Assembly (NCBI GenBank): GCA_013815325.1
Contig: JACDGM010000033.1
Span: forward strand, 1-41,193
Reading direction: 5' to 3'
DNA: 41,193 nucleotides
Origin: Chthoniobacterales bacterium
GTDB lineage: Bacteria; Verrucomicrobiota; Verrucomicrobiia; Chthoniobacterales; UBA10450
Position 1 is the first letter of the stretch; each line of letters opens with the position of its first letter. A program made the translations under genes and the position numbers. The notes beneath the pieces are model-generated. The model was not told where the DNA came from. It did not search any database and saw nothing but the letters and a program-made list of their open reading frames with translations. Below are positions 18,045 to 26,167 of this stretch, in pieces.

Positions 18045-18166
18045 GTCATCCCGATCCGGCGAAGCGCGGAGAGGGACCTCACAGGCGCGGTGGAAGCTTC
18101 TCGTTAGGTGGAAATCGCGATCGCAATCGAGAGGTCCCTCCCCGTCCTCCGGCGGGTCGGGATGAC
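18045..18166. repeat. Inverted-repeat element, family A, copy 3
   Basis: Left arm GTCATCCCGATCCGGCGAAG through GAGGGACCTC, right arm GAGGTCCCTC through GGCGGGTCGGGATGAC. Fills the gap between two convergent genes (hydrolase and sucA), a good site for a bidirectional terminator. A TCGTTAGG word (18101) lies in the central segment between the arms. Confidence 0.82.
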
Positions 18167-18186
18167 AAGCGAAGGCGGCGGTGCCG

Positions 18187-20940
18187 CTAAACGCCAAACG
18201 CCTCTGCGATAACGCAGGCTTGCTCGCGCTTGTGCACGGCGAGCGCACCCACCGCCGGGCTCGCGCTCGCATTGCGCCCGGCGTAGGAGATCTCTTTGCC
18301 TAACAATGTCCGGAGCCGCGGCTCGATGTAGGTCCACGCGCCCATGTTCTGTGATTCTTCCTGGCACCAGACGAATTTTCGCGCCTGCGGGAACCCCTGC
18401 AGAATTTCCCGCAGCTTCTCTTCCGCGAGCGGGTAGAGCTGCTCCAGCCTAACGATCGCAGCCGTCGCAATTTTCTCCTCCGTCCGGTAGTTTAGCAGGT
18501 CGTAAAACACTTTGCCCGAGCAAAAGATGACGCGCTCGATTTTCTCAGGCGCAGTCACCCCGGCATCGCCAAGAATTTCCGAAAAACTGCCCGAGATGAA
18601 ATCTTCCGTGCGCGACGAAGCCGCTTCAGAGCGGAGCAGGCTTTTCGGCGTCATGATGATGAGCGGCTTGATGAAATCGCGTTTCATCTGCCGGCGCAGC
18701 ACATGAAAATATTGCGCCGCGGAGGTGAGGTTGCAGACCTGGATGTTATCCTCCGCGCACAACTGGAGGAATCGTTCGAGCCGCGCGCTCGAATGCTCCG
18801 GGCCCTGTCCTTCGTAGCCATGCGGCAGGAGCAGCACAATGCCGCTCGGGCGTTGCCATTTCGACTCCGCCGAGACGATGAACTGGTCGATAATCGTCTG
18901 CGCGCCATTCGCGAAATCGCCGAACTGCGCTTCCCAAAGACAAAGCATGTTTGGATAATCGAGCGAATAACCATAGTCGAAGCCGAGTACCGCCGCTTCC
19001 GAGAGGAGGCTGTTGTAAATGCAGATGCGCGCTTGATTCGGCGCGAGATGGAGGAGCGGCAGATACGGTTTGCCGCTATTCGCATCGTAGAGAAAAGCGT
19101 GCCGATGACTGAAAGTGCCGCGCCGGCTGTCCTGGCCGGAGAGCCGCACCGGAATGCCTTCGAGCAGGAGCGAGCCAAAAGCGAGAGCCTCGGCAAATCC
19201 CCAGTCGTAGGGACCGCCCGCCGCGTAAACTTCACGCTGCCGATCGATCGTTATTCGCTTCACCTTGGGAAGGACGTCAAAGTCGTTAGGCATGCGCGTA
19301 AGGCCGTCGACAATCTGCTTCAACACCTCCGGCGTGATCGCGGTCGGCCCCGATTTACCTGAGTAACCCGGCTGAAAAACCGCGGTCGATTCCTTGAAGC
19401 GATCTTTATGGTCGTTAGGCGATTGTTCCTGCGCCTTCACTTCCTCGAGCGCCGCCTCGAGCCGGTCTTGCAGATCCTTCTCCAGTTTCGCCGCGGCCTC
19501 GGTGCTGAGGACATGACCCTCGACGAGCTCCTTTTTATAGAGCTGCGCGACCGACGGCCGCTTCGCGATCTTCGCGTAGAGATCGGGTTGGGTGAAGAGC
19601 GGCTCATCGCCCTCGTTATGCCCATAGCGACGGTAGCAATACATATCGACCACGACGTCGCGCCCAAATTCCTGGCGGAAATCGAGCGCCGTCTCGGTGA
19701 CGAAACGAACCGCAAGCGGGTCGTCGCCATTCACGTGGAAAATCGGAACTTCGATCATCTTCGCGATGTCGGTGGCATACATCGAGGAGCGCGCGTCTTC
19801 GGGCAGAGTGGTGAAACCGATCTGGTTGTTCACGACCACGTGCACCGTGCCGCCGGTGCTGTATCCGTGCAGTTGCGACATGTTGAGCGTCTCCGCGACG
19901 ATGCCTTGTCCCGCGAACGCCGCGTCGCCGTGCAGGAGCAACGGCAAAACTTTCCGCCGAAATTCGGTGTCGCCGCGGATGCGTTGCCGCGCGCGTGCGA
20001 TCCCTTCGACCACGGGATCGACTGCTTCGAGATGGCTCGGATTAGCCGCGAGACGAATCTCGATTTCCGCGCCGGAGGCGAGCTTGCGGATGCTGTGGTA
20101 GCCGAGATGATACTTTACATCGCCATCTCCCGCGACGAGCTCCGGGATGTAATTCGTGCTAAACTCGGTGAAGAGGAGCTTGAGCGATTTCTGGAGGAAA
20201 TTCGCCAGCACATTGAGTCGGCCGCGATGAGTCATGCCCATGCAGATTTCTTCGATCCCGTCGCTCGGACAGCGATGCAGAATCGTGTCGAGGATGACCA
20301 TGAGCGACTCCGCGCCCTGGAGCGAAAAGCGCTTCTGCCCAACGTAGCGGGTATGCAAAAAAACCTCAAACGCTTCCGACTCGAGGAGGAGGCGAAGCAG
20401 GGCGATCTCCACTTCCGTCGAGGCGTGGTGCTTCGTCGGGCGCGCCTCGATCCGATCGCGCACCCAATTGCGAATGCGCGGGTTCTGGATGTGCTGAAAC
20501 TCCGTGCCAATGGCGTCGGCATAGATTTCGCGCAGACTCGCGATCATTTCCCGCAGCGTCATTTTTTTGTCGTCGCGAAAAAATTTCGACGAGACCTTGA
20601 GATCCAGGTCTTTTTCGCCAAAGCCGAGCTCGCGCAGGGTCAAAAGCGGATTTCCCGGGCGCTCCTCGGCCAGAGGATTCACCCGCGCGATCGTGTGCCC
20701 GAGGGTGCGGTAAGCGTAGATCAACCCATCGATCCGCGTCTGCAGCGGGCTCTCCCCCGTCTCGACGCGCGGGGCAATCGGTGGCGCTGCGGCGCCGTTA
20801 CGCTGTGGCGTTTCGCCCAGCTCGAAGCCTTCAAAAAACGCGCCCCAACTACTGTCGACCGCACTCGGGTCCTGCTGCCAACGTCGGTAGTTTTCCTCGA
20901 TTAGATCAAGGTTTCCGCGGGTCGCGAACGATGGGCGCAT
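18187..20940 (-). CDS. sucA: 2-oxoglutarate dehydrogenase E1 component
   Basis: 917 residues, typical length. It decarboxylates 2-oxoglutarate using thiamine diphosphate and passes the succinyl group to the E2 lipoyl protein. Evidence: N-terminal NLDLIEENYRRWQQDPSAVDSSWGAFFEGF, the mid part GMTHRGRLNVLAN, AANPSHLEAVDPVVEG, LLHGDAAFAGQGIVAETLNMSQL, NNQIGFTT, the ThDP/metal region HVNGDDPLAVRFVTE, YRRYGHNEGDEP, the C-terminal GQDSRRGTFSHRHAFLYD and EAQFGDFANGAQ. The start is supported by an AAAGGAAG ribosome site directly before it. E2 (sucB) and E3 are not in the window, so the complex is encoded from separate loci or the partner lies elsewhere. The region between its start and the divergent nucleotidyltransferase holds adjacent palindromes. 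Confidence 0.96.
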   Translation of the reverse strand: MRPSFATRGNLDLIEENYRRWQQDPSAVDSSWGAFFEGFELGETPQRNGAAAPPIAPRVETGESPLQTRIDGLIYAYRTLGHTIARVNPLAEERPGNPLLTLRELGFGEKDLDLKVSSKFFRDDKKMTLREMIASLREIYADAIGTEFQHIQNPRIRNWVRDRIEARPTKHHASTEVEIALLRLLLESEAFEVFLHTRYVGQKRFSLQGAESLMVILDTILHRCPSDGIEEICMGMTHRGRLNVLANFLQKSLKLLFTEFSTNYIPELVAGDGDVKYHLGYHSIRKLASGAEIEIRLAANPSHLEAVDPVVEGIARARQRIRGDTEFRRKVLPLLLHGDAAFAGQGIVAETLNMSQLHGYSTGGTVHVVVNNQIGFTTLPEDARSSMYATDIAKMIEVPIFHVNGDDPLAVRFVTETALDFRQEFGRDVVVDMYCYRRYGHNEGDEPLFTQPDLYAKIAKRPSVAQLYKKELVEGHVLSTEAAAKLEKDLQDRLEAALEEVKAQEQSPNDHKDRFKESTAVFQPGYSGKSGPTAITPEVLKQIVDGLTRMPNDFDVLPKVKRITIDRQREVYAAGGPYDWGFAEALAFGSLLLEGIPVRLSGQDSRRGTFSHRHAFLYDANSGKPYLPLLHLAPNQARICIYNSLLSEAAVLGFDYGYSLDYPNMLCLWEAQFGDFANGAQTIIDQFIVSAESKWQRPSGIVLLLPHGYEGQGPEHSSARLERFLQLCAEDNIQVCNLTSAAQYFHVLRRQMKRDFIKPLIIMTPKSLLRSEAASSRTEDFISGSFSEILGDAGVTAPEKIERVIFCSGKVFYDLLNYRTEEKIATAAIVRLEQLYPLAEEKLREILQGFPQARKFVWCQEESQNMGAWTYIEPRLRTLLGKEISYAGRNASASPAVGALAVHKREQACVIAEAFGV

Positions 20941-20955
20941 CTTCCTTTAACTCTG

Positions 20956-20975
20956 CAAACGTTTGGCCCGCGGGC
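20956..20975. promoter_or_regulatory. Two adjacent perfect 10-bp palindromes; first is PurR/LacI-like
   Basis: CAAACGTTTG (20956-20965) is directly followed by GCCCGCGGGC (20966-20975), both perfect. The first, with its preceding G, matches the centre of PurR/LacI-family operators (GCAAACGTTT). It lies 15 bp upstream of the sucA start and 55 bp upstream of the nucleotidyltransferase start, a suitable place for an operator acting on one or both. Confidence 0.5.
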
Positions 20976-21030
20976 AAGTTGACACTGCCGGGCCCGCTTC
21001 GATGTTCGCCTGCAAAGTGAGCCCGCGAGC

Positions 21031-21561
21031 ATGACAGCAGAAGAAGTTTACGAATCCGTCACGAACGGGGGCGCGACCGATTTTGCGGCGGCTGTGGAAA
21101 TTTTCGAGCGGTTCGGCCCGTGGTGCTTGATTGGTGGCCTGGCGGTGAACTGCTATGTCGAGCCGGTCTACACAGTGGACGCCGACTTTGTGGTGGTCTC
21201 AAGCAATTTGCTAAATCTTCAAGCCGCTCTCACCGGCGCCGGCTTTTCGTTGCAAACGTTTGCGCATTCCGGGAATGCCAAACGTCCCGAGAGCAAGCTG
21301 AGCTTGCAACTGAGGACGGACGTGCGCTATCAAGATTTTCCGTCACGGACCGAGCGAAGGGAAGTCCTCGGACGAATGGTGCCGGTGGCCGCACTCGCCG
21401 ACGTGGTCAAAGGGAAAGTCTGGGCCTGGCAGGATGAGAATCGTCGCCTAACGAAACGGAAAAAAGACGAGCTTGATTTGATGCGTATAGCGGAGGCGTA
21501 TCCGCATTTGGCCGCGTCGATGCCTGTTGAAATCGTTAGGCAATTGGAGGGTCAGCCGTGA
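21031..21561 (+). CDS. Nucleotidyltransferase-fold protein (AbiEii/MNT-like)
   Basis: 176 residues. The N-terminal helix is followed by the nucleotidyltransferase core: CLIGGLAVNCYVEPVYTVDADFVVV, that is the GG motif (35-36) and the metal-binding D50-x-D52 pair. The rest has helix-strand pieces ending KGKVWAWQDENRRLTKRKKDELDLMRIAEAYP, the form seen in AbiEii-type and other substrate-modifying nucleotidyltransferases. A toxin or tRNA/protein nucleotidylation role is possible, but no AbiEi-type antitoxin is beside it. Its TGA overlaps the GTG start of htrA. Internally, 21252-21263 repeats the palindrome found in its upstream region. A CCTAACGA word and a TCGTTAGG word lie near its end (21447, 21533). 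Confidence 0.72.
   Translation: MTAEEVYESVTNGGATDFAAAVEIFERFGPWCLIGGLAVNCYVEPVYTVDADFVVVSSNLLNLQAALTGAGFSLQTFAHSGNAKRPESKLSLQLRTDVRYQDFPSRTERREVLGRMVPVAALADVVKGKVWAWQDENRRLTKRKKDELDLMRIAEAYPHLAASMPVEIVRQLEGQP
21252..21263. promoter_or_regulatory. PurR/LacI-like palindrome GCAAACGTTTGC inside the nucleotidyltransferase gene
   Basis: Perfect 12-bp palindrome, a better match to the PurR-type operator core than the copy at 20956. The two centres are 297 bp apart, a spacing that would allow looping. No LacI-family regulator is in the window, and within a coding sequence it could be chance. Confidence 0.35.
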
Positions 21562-22727
21562 GTATCTCGAGAGGAACGTCGACCGGGCTGCCGGGGCTCC
21601 TTGCGCTTTTCTTCGGCGGCGCATCGGTCCTTCTCGCCCAAGGCAATCCGCCGCCCGAGGCAGCGTCCGAACCCGCTGTGCTCGCGGTCGCGAAAGTCTT
21701 GCCGGCGGTCGTCAACATCAACACTGAGCGCATCGTTAGGCGGCAGGTGCGCGATCCCTTCGATGATTTCGCGGCGCAATTCTTCGGCGCGTATCGACAG
21801 CGCCCGCGCGAAATCCGCCAGACCCTGCAAAGCCTCGGGAGCGGCTTTCTCGTCGATCCGGCCGGTTACATTGTGACTAACGAACACGTTGTCGAGCGGG
21901 CGGCAGATCTCAAAATCGAGGTCATCACGAGCGACAACAAAAGCTACAAAGCCCGCTACATTACCGGGGATGCGAAGAAGGACCTCGCTTTCATCAAGAT
22001 CGACAGCGAGAAGCCGCTTCCCTTCGTAAATTTGCACGACATCTCCCCCAACTTGCTCGGCCAAACAGTCATTGTCGTGGGCAACGCGCTCGGCTACGGC
22101 ACCTCGATCAGCCGCGGGGTTCTCAGCGGAGTGAAGCGTGAGCTTACGATCGAGAACATCGATTACCATGACCTCCTCCAGACCGATGCGGCGATCAATC
22201 CGGGGAACAGCGGCGGGCCGTTAATCGATCTCTCTGGCCGGCTCGTCGGGATCAGCTCCGCGAAAATGGCCTTCACCCCACAGGGCATTCCGACTCAGGG
22301 ACTCGGCTTTGCCATCCCGGCCGCTGTCGTTAGGCAAAACGTCGAGCAATTCAAGAAAATCGCCGAGAAACAACCGCCCCCGCAACCGGGAGCGAGCGGC
22401 GAAGAGACCGGCTCTTCCAATGCCGATCGACTCTTCGGGCTGCAACTCCAGGACTTAACTCCCGAGCTCGCAGACGCACTCGGCTACGCTGCTGATAGGG
22501 GCGTTTTGGTGAGCGCGGTCGAACCCGATAGCCCGGCCGATCAGGTCGGCATTGAGCGCGGGCTGATTATTTATAAAATCGGGAAATTTACCGTGAATTC
22601 GGTCAAGCAAGCCGAGAGCGTGCTCTCCCAAGCGGACTCCGGATCGAGTGTCGATCTGGCGGTGGGAATCGTCGGCCGGGGCGGGCGCGGGCGGCGAGTC
22701 GAGACGGTAAATCTGCAGGCGCGCTAA
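21558..22727 (+). CDS. HtrA/DegP-type serine protease with one PDZ domain
   Basis: 389 residues starting with GTG in a GTGA overlap with the preceding stop. An N-terminal export signal (LPGLLALFFGGASVLLAQG) is followed by the trypsin-like domain: H110 in VTNEHVVE, D142 in KKDLAFIKID, S218 in NPGNSGGPLID, and the typical LGSGFLVDPAGYIVTNEHV opening. A PDZ domain covers about 285-385 (FGLQLQDLTPELADALG, GVLVSAVEPDSPA). These periplasmic enzymes degrade or refold damaged envelope proteins. Only one PDZ domain is present, as in DegS. The coupled nucleotidyltransferase gene upstream is an unusual partner. Confidence 0.92.
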   Translation: MSISRGTSTGLPGLLALFFGGASVLLAQGNPPPEAASEPAVLAVAKVLPAVVNINTERIVRRQVRDPFDDFAAQFFGAYRQRPREIRQTLQSLGSGFLVDPAGYIVTNEHVVERAADLKIEVITSDNKSYKARYITGDAKKDLAFIKIDSEKPLPFVNLHDISPNLLGQTVIVVGNALGYGTSISRGVLSGVKRELTIENIDYHDLLQTDAAINPGNSGGPLIDLSGRLVGISSAKMAFTPQGIPTQGLGFAIPAAVVRQNVEQFKKIAEKQPPPQPGASGEETGSSNADRLFGLQLQDLTPELADALGYAADRGVLVSAVEPDSPADQVGIERGLIIYKIGKFTVNSVKQAESVLSQADSGSSVDLAVGIVGRGGRGRRVETVNLQAR

Positions 22728-22791
22728 TTTTTTTCGAAGAAATCGTCAACACTTCGGACGTTGGCGCTGTCAGTAAAAAACCCACCGCAAG

Positions 22792-23727
22792 ATGATCAAG
22801 GTCGAAAATCTCACCAAGCGCTATGCTGGGCAAACCGCGATCGACGATCTGACTTTCGAGGTAGGCAAAGGAGAGATCATGGGCTTTCTCGGGCCGAACG
22901 GCGCCGGCAAAAGCACGACCATGCGTATCCTCTCAAGCTTTATGCCGCCCACTTCCGGGCGGGCTTCTGTTGCCGGGTTCGACATTTTCGAGAAGTCGCT
23001 CGAAGCCCGTGCGCACCTCGGCTACATGCCCGAAAATGTGCCGCTCTATAACGACATGCGGGTGACGGAGTATCTCGATTACCGCGCCGCGTTGAAAGGG
23101 GTGGCGCATCGGCGAATCAAGGAACGCGTTGGCGACGTGAAGGAGTTGTGCGGCTTGAAAGACGTCGAGAAAAAACTGATCGGCGCGCTTTCCAAAGGCT
23201 ACCGCCAACGCGTCGGTCTGGCGGACGCGCTCGTGAACGAGCCCGATCTGCTGATTCTCGATGAGCCGACAAGCGGGTTGGACCCGAATCAGATTCGCCA
23301 AGTGCGCGACTTGATTAAGAACCTCGGACGCCAGCACACGATTCTGCTTTCGACCCACATTTTGCCGGAAGTGGAGATGACTTGCAGCCGCGTCATCATC
23401 ATCAACAAAGGCCGGATAGAAGCCTGCGACACGCCGGAAAACCTGCTTCACCAGATGCGGTCGGCGAGCGGAGTCGTGCTGGAGGCGAAGACGGGCTCGG
23501 ACGACGGCGTCGAAGAGTTGAAAAAGGTGGCGGGCGTGAAGGACGTCAGCCTAACGAGTGAAGGCGACTGGCAAATCTTTTCCCTCCGGGTGGAAGCAGG
23601 CGCCGATGTGCGGTCGGAAGTTTTTCAACTGGCGAGTGACCGGAAATGGGTGGTGCGCGAGTTATCGCAACGCAAGGCCACTCTCGAGGATGTCTTCGTG
23701 GAGATAACCCATCCGGACGATGCATGA
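22792..23727 (+). CDS. ABC transporter ATPase, GldA-like
   Basis: 311 residues. Walker A GPNGAGKS (34-41), ABC signature LSKGYRQR (133-140), Walker B LLILDEPTSGLDP (153-165), and the switch histidine in STHILPEVE. The C-terminal 80 residues are an extra alpha/beta region typical of NodI/GldA-type ATPases. It heads a four-gene set with an ABC-2 permease, a GldG-type auxiliary protein and a DUF4340 protein. In Bacteroidetes this set is required for gliding; elsewhere the substrate is unknown. A family A repeat separates it from the permease. A CCTAACGA word (23550) encodes Leu-Thr in the C-terminal domain. Confidence 0.9.
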   Translation: MIKVENLTKRYAGQTAIDDLTFEVGKGEIMGFLGPNGAGKSTTMRILSSFMPPTSGRASVAGFDIFEKSLEARAHLGYMPENVPLYNDMRVTEYLDYRAALKGVAHRRIKERVGDVKELCGLKDVEKKLIGALSKGYRQRVGLADALVNEPDLLILDEPTSGLDPNQIRQVRDLIKNLGRQHTILLSTHILPEVEMTCSRVIIINKGRIEACDTPENLLHQMRSASGVVLEAKTGSDDGVEELKKVAGVKDVSLTSEGDWQIFSLRVEAGADVRSEVFQLASDRKWVVRELSQRKATLEDVFVEITHPDDA

Positions 23728-23754
23728 AGTTACTCACCGGCCATCCTACCGCCT

Positions 23755-23867
23755 GTCATCCTGAGCCGGCGCAGCGCGGCGAAGGACCTCCCAAGCCACC
23801 TTCGATGTCCCACGAGCGAACGAAGTCGGACAACGCCTGCGAGGTCCTTCGCTACGCTCAGGATGAC
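23755..23867. repeat. Inverted-repeat element, family A, copy 4
   Basis: Left arm GTCATCCTGAGCCGGCGCAG through GAAGGACCTC, right arm GAGGTCCTTCGCTACGCTCA to GGATGAC. It lies inside the ABC operon between the ATPase and permease genes, so it would form a hairpin in the polycistronic mRNA and could set different levels for the two products. Confidence 0.85.
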
Positions 23868-23896
23868 AAACCGCGCGCGTTCCTAGCAAAAGACCG

Positions 23897-24652
23897 ATGA
23901 CCAAGTTCATCACTCTTCTCTCCCGCGAAATCAGGAGCTACTTCTACTCTCCGATCGCTTACATTGTCCTTGTCTTCTTCCTCCTCGTGAGCGGAGTCGA
24001 CTTTTACTTCCAAATTTCCTTCATGAACCAACGGCCGGTGCCTTACTCGGTCGAGGAAGCTTTCTTTAACTCCGTCTTCTTTTGGTTCGCCTTTGTTCTT
24101 GTTTTCCCGCTCATCACCATGCGTCTTTTTTCCGAGGAATTTAAACTCGGCACGATCGAACCACTCATGACTGCGCCGGTGCGCGACTGGCAGGTGGTGC
24201 TTTCGAAATATTTCGGCGCGCTCTTCTTTTACATCGTCCTCTGGCTTCCAACTGTTCTCTATTTTGTCATCTTCCAGGCAATCACCCATCAGTCGGCGGC
24301 GAGTTCGACTGGCGCTTACCTCGGCGCCTACCTGATGCTCCTTCTCCTCGGGATGTTCTACCTCTCAATAGGATGTTTCGCCTCGGTCCTGACGAAAAAC
24401 CAGATCGTCGCCGCGATCATATCGTTCGCCTCTATCACGCTGCTTTTCTTTCTCGGGTTGGTTTCTTTCATCCTTCTCGACATCAGCTCGGAGACCCGGC
24501 AGTTGCTCGGTTACTTTTCCGCGATCGAACAGATGGGGACGCTCTCTCGGGGCCAGATCGACACCCGCCCGATCGTCCTTTATCTCAGCCTAACGATTGT
24601 GATGCTGACTTTCACCTATCAAGCCTTCCAATCGCGGAAGTGGAGGCTCTAA
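23897..24652 (+). CDS. ABC-2 type permease, GldF-like
   Basis: 251 residues with about six membrane segments: IAYIVLVFFLLVSGVDFYF, FFWFAFVLVFPLITMRLF, FGALFFYIVLWLPTVLYFVI, GAYLGAYLMLLLLGMFYLSIGCFAS, IVAAIISFASITLLFFLGLVSF and a C-terminal one ending TYQAFQSRKWRL. The loop FSEEFKLGTIEPLMTAPVRDWQVVLSKY is the coupling region typical of GldF/NosY-type permeases. It follows the ATPase on the same strand and precedes the GldG-like gene by 3 bp. The substrate cannot be read from sequence. A CCTAACGA word (24589) encodes Leu-Thr in the last membrane segment. Confidence 0.88.
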   Translation: MTKFITLLSREIRSYFYSPIAYIVLVFFLLVSGVDFYFQISFMNQRPVPYSVEEAFFNSVFFWFAFVLVFPLITMRLFSEEFKLGTIEPLMTAPVRDWQVVLSKYFGALFFYIVLWLPTVLYFVIFQAITHQSAASSTGAYLGAYLMLLLLGMFYLSIGCFASVLTKNQIVAAIISFASITLLFFLGLVSFILLDISSETRQLLGYFSAIEQMGTLSRGQIDTRPIVLYLSLTIVMLTFTYQAFQSRKWRL

Positions 24653-24655
24653 GCG

Positions 24656-26155
24656 ATGACTGACGACGCTTCTCCGCCCAACCAGCCGAGAAAAATCCAC
24701 CGTTTCCAGATCGGCCTGAACGTTATCCTGCAGGTCGCGATTGTGATCGTGCTCGCCGCGATGGTGAATTATCTCGGGTTCGAGCATTACCGGCGCTGGG
24801 ACTATTCGCGGGACAAGAAGTACGCGCTTTCCGACAAAACGAAGCATTTTCTTGCGGGCATCTCGGGGAAGGTGCGCATGACTGTCTTCTTCGCGGGCAA
24901 CAATCCTATCACCGCGGATGTGCAGAACCTCCTTACGGAATACCAATACGCCGCGCGCGGGAAGATAGACGTCGAGTACGTCGACCCGGAACGCAGCCTA
25001 ACGAGGGCGAAAGAATTGCTCGGCAAGTATAAAGTGGTGACAGATGAGAGTGTTCTGATTCTCGATTACCAGGGCCGCAACAAGACTGTGAAGGCTTCGG
25101 AGATGGCGGAGACCAGCCAGGGCAATCCGATGACCGGCGAAGAACTGCAGATCACTGCTTTCAAGGGCGAACAGGCAATCACGGGCGCGCTCATCGACGT
25201 TGTGGAAGGGAAGAAAAACCTAGTCGGTTATGTCGCCGGGCATAAGGAGCCGCCGCTTGCCGGAGCGAGTTCCATTTCGGTTTTGAAGACGTTTATCGAG
25301 AATGAAAACGTCCAGTTCCAGGAGCTGAATCTTTTCGAAGTGCCGGCTATACCGGCGGACATAAAGGTGGTGATGATCGCCGGGCCGCAGTATGACCCTT
25401 CCGATCGCGAGATGAAATTGCTGCGCGACTTCTGGAACAAGGACGGGCGCATTCTCCTGCTCATCGATCCTGCAGCGAAGACGCCAAAGCTGACCGCATT
25501 CCTCAACGAACTCGGTGTCAAGATCGACGATGACCGGCTCATGGCGATGGTTAAGACCGGCATCCAGGAGGTCGCGCGGGTGCGCGATGTCGTGGCGCAT
25601 TTCCTGCCGGATAACTCTGTCACACAACGGCTCGCAGACGTGCGCGCGCCTTTTCTCGGGGCGACCAGTTCGCTCACGCTGCAACCCGCGCAGGCCCTGG
25701 CCGCGGCGAATATCCGCTTATGGCCGCTGGCACAGGCGGAGAAAGGTTATTGGGGTGAGACAAATTATTACTCGGATGATGAGGCATTGCTTCAGTTCGA
25801 CCCGGCCAAAGACCATGGCGATCCCCTAACGATCGCGGCCGCCGTGGAGAAAGGCGGGAGCGCTGATCAGCGGGTGCAGATCAACTCCGCGCGCCTGGTC
25901 GTGGTCGCCAATACCACCTTTATTCATGACGATGCACTCACCCAGGGACAGCAAGGGCTGGACTTCGTGTCTGCGAGCATCAACTGGCTCCTCAGCCGCG
26001 AACAGCTCATCGGCATCGCGCCGAAGATTCCGCAAGTGCTTACCTTCACTCTCGACGAACATGCCCTCCATAACCTGCGCTGGATCATCCTGGTGCTCAT
26101 GCCCCTGATTCCCGCTCTGCTCGGCCTGATCGTCTGGTGGAAGCGTCGCGCCTAA
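24656..26155 (+). CDS. GldG-like ABC auxiliary membrane protein
   Basis: 499 residues. One membrane segment near the N terminus (IGLNVILQVAIVIVLAAMVNYLGF), a long extracytoplasmic region, and one at the C terminus (WIILVLMPLIPALLGLIVWW). The middle part has YDLS-like phrasing such as KKYALSDKTKHFL, GKVRMTVFFAG, EYVDPE, VMIAGPQYDPSDREMKLLRDF and GRILLLIDPAA, matching the ABC_transp_aux / GldG domain, a glutamine-amidotransferase-like fold without catalysis. It probably acts as the periplasmic partner of the permease. The TAA stop is supplied by a CCTAACGA word (26151), and the next gene starts 12 bp further on. Confidence 0.88.
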   Translation: MTDDASPPNQPRKIHRFQIGLNVILQVAIVIVLAAMVNYLGFEHYRRWDYSRDKKYALSDKTKHFLAGISGKVRMTVFFAGNNPITADVQNLLTEYQYAARGKIDVEYVDPERSLTRAKELLGKYKVVTDESVLILDYQGRNKTVKASEMAETSQGNPMTGEELQITAFKGEQAITGALIDVVEGKKNLVGYVAGHKEPPLAGASSISVLKTFIENENVQFQELNLFEVPAIPADIKVVMIAGPQYDPSDREMKLLRDFWNKDGRILLLIDPAAKTPKLTAFLNELGVKIDDDRLMAMVKTGIQEVARVRDVVAHFLPDNSVTQRLADVRAPFLGATSSLTLQPAQALAAANIRLWPLAQAEKGYWGETNYYSDDEALLQFDPAKDHGDPLTIAAAVEKGGSADQRVQINSARLVVVANTTFIHDDALTQGQQGLDFVSASINWLLSREQLIGIAPKIPQVLTFTLDEHALHNLRWIILVLMPLIPALLGLIVWWKRRA

Positions 26156-26167
26156 CGAGTGTATCCC

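Noticed and set aside
19408..20904. Long open frame opposite sucA (about 498 codons)
   Set aside because: It is the complement of a clear E1 gene, and its Arg/Glu-rich composition is what a GC-rich antisense frame gives.
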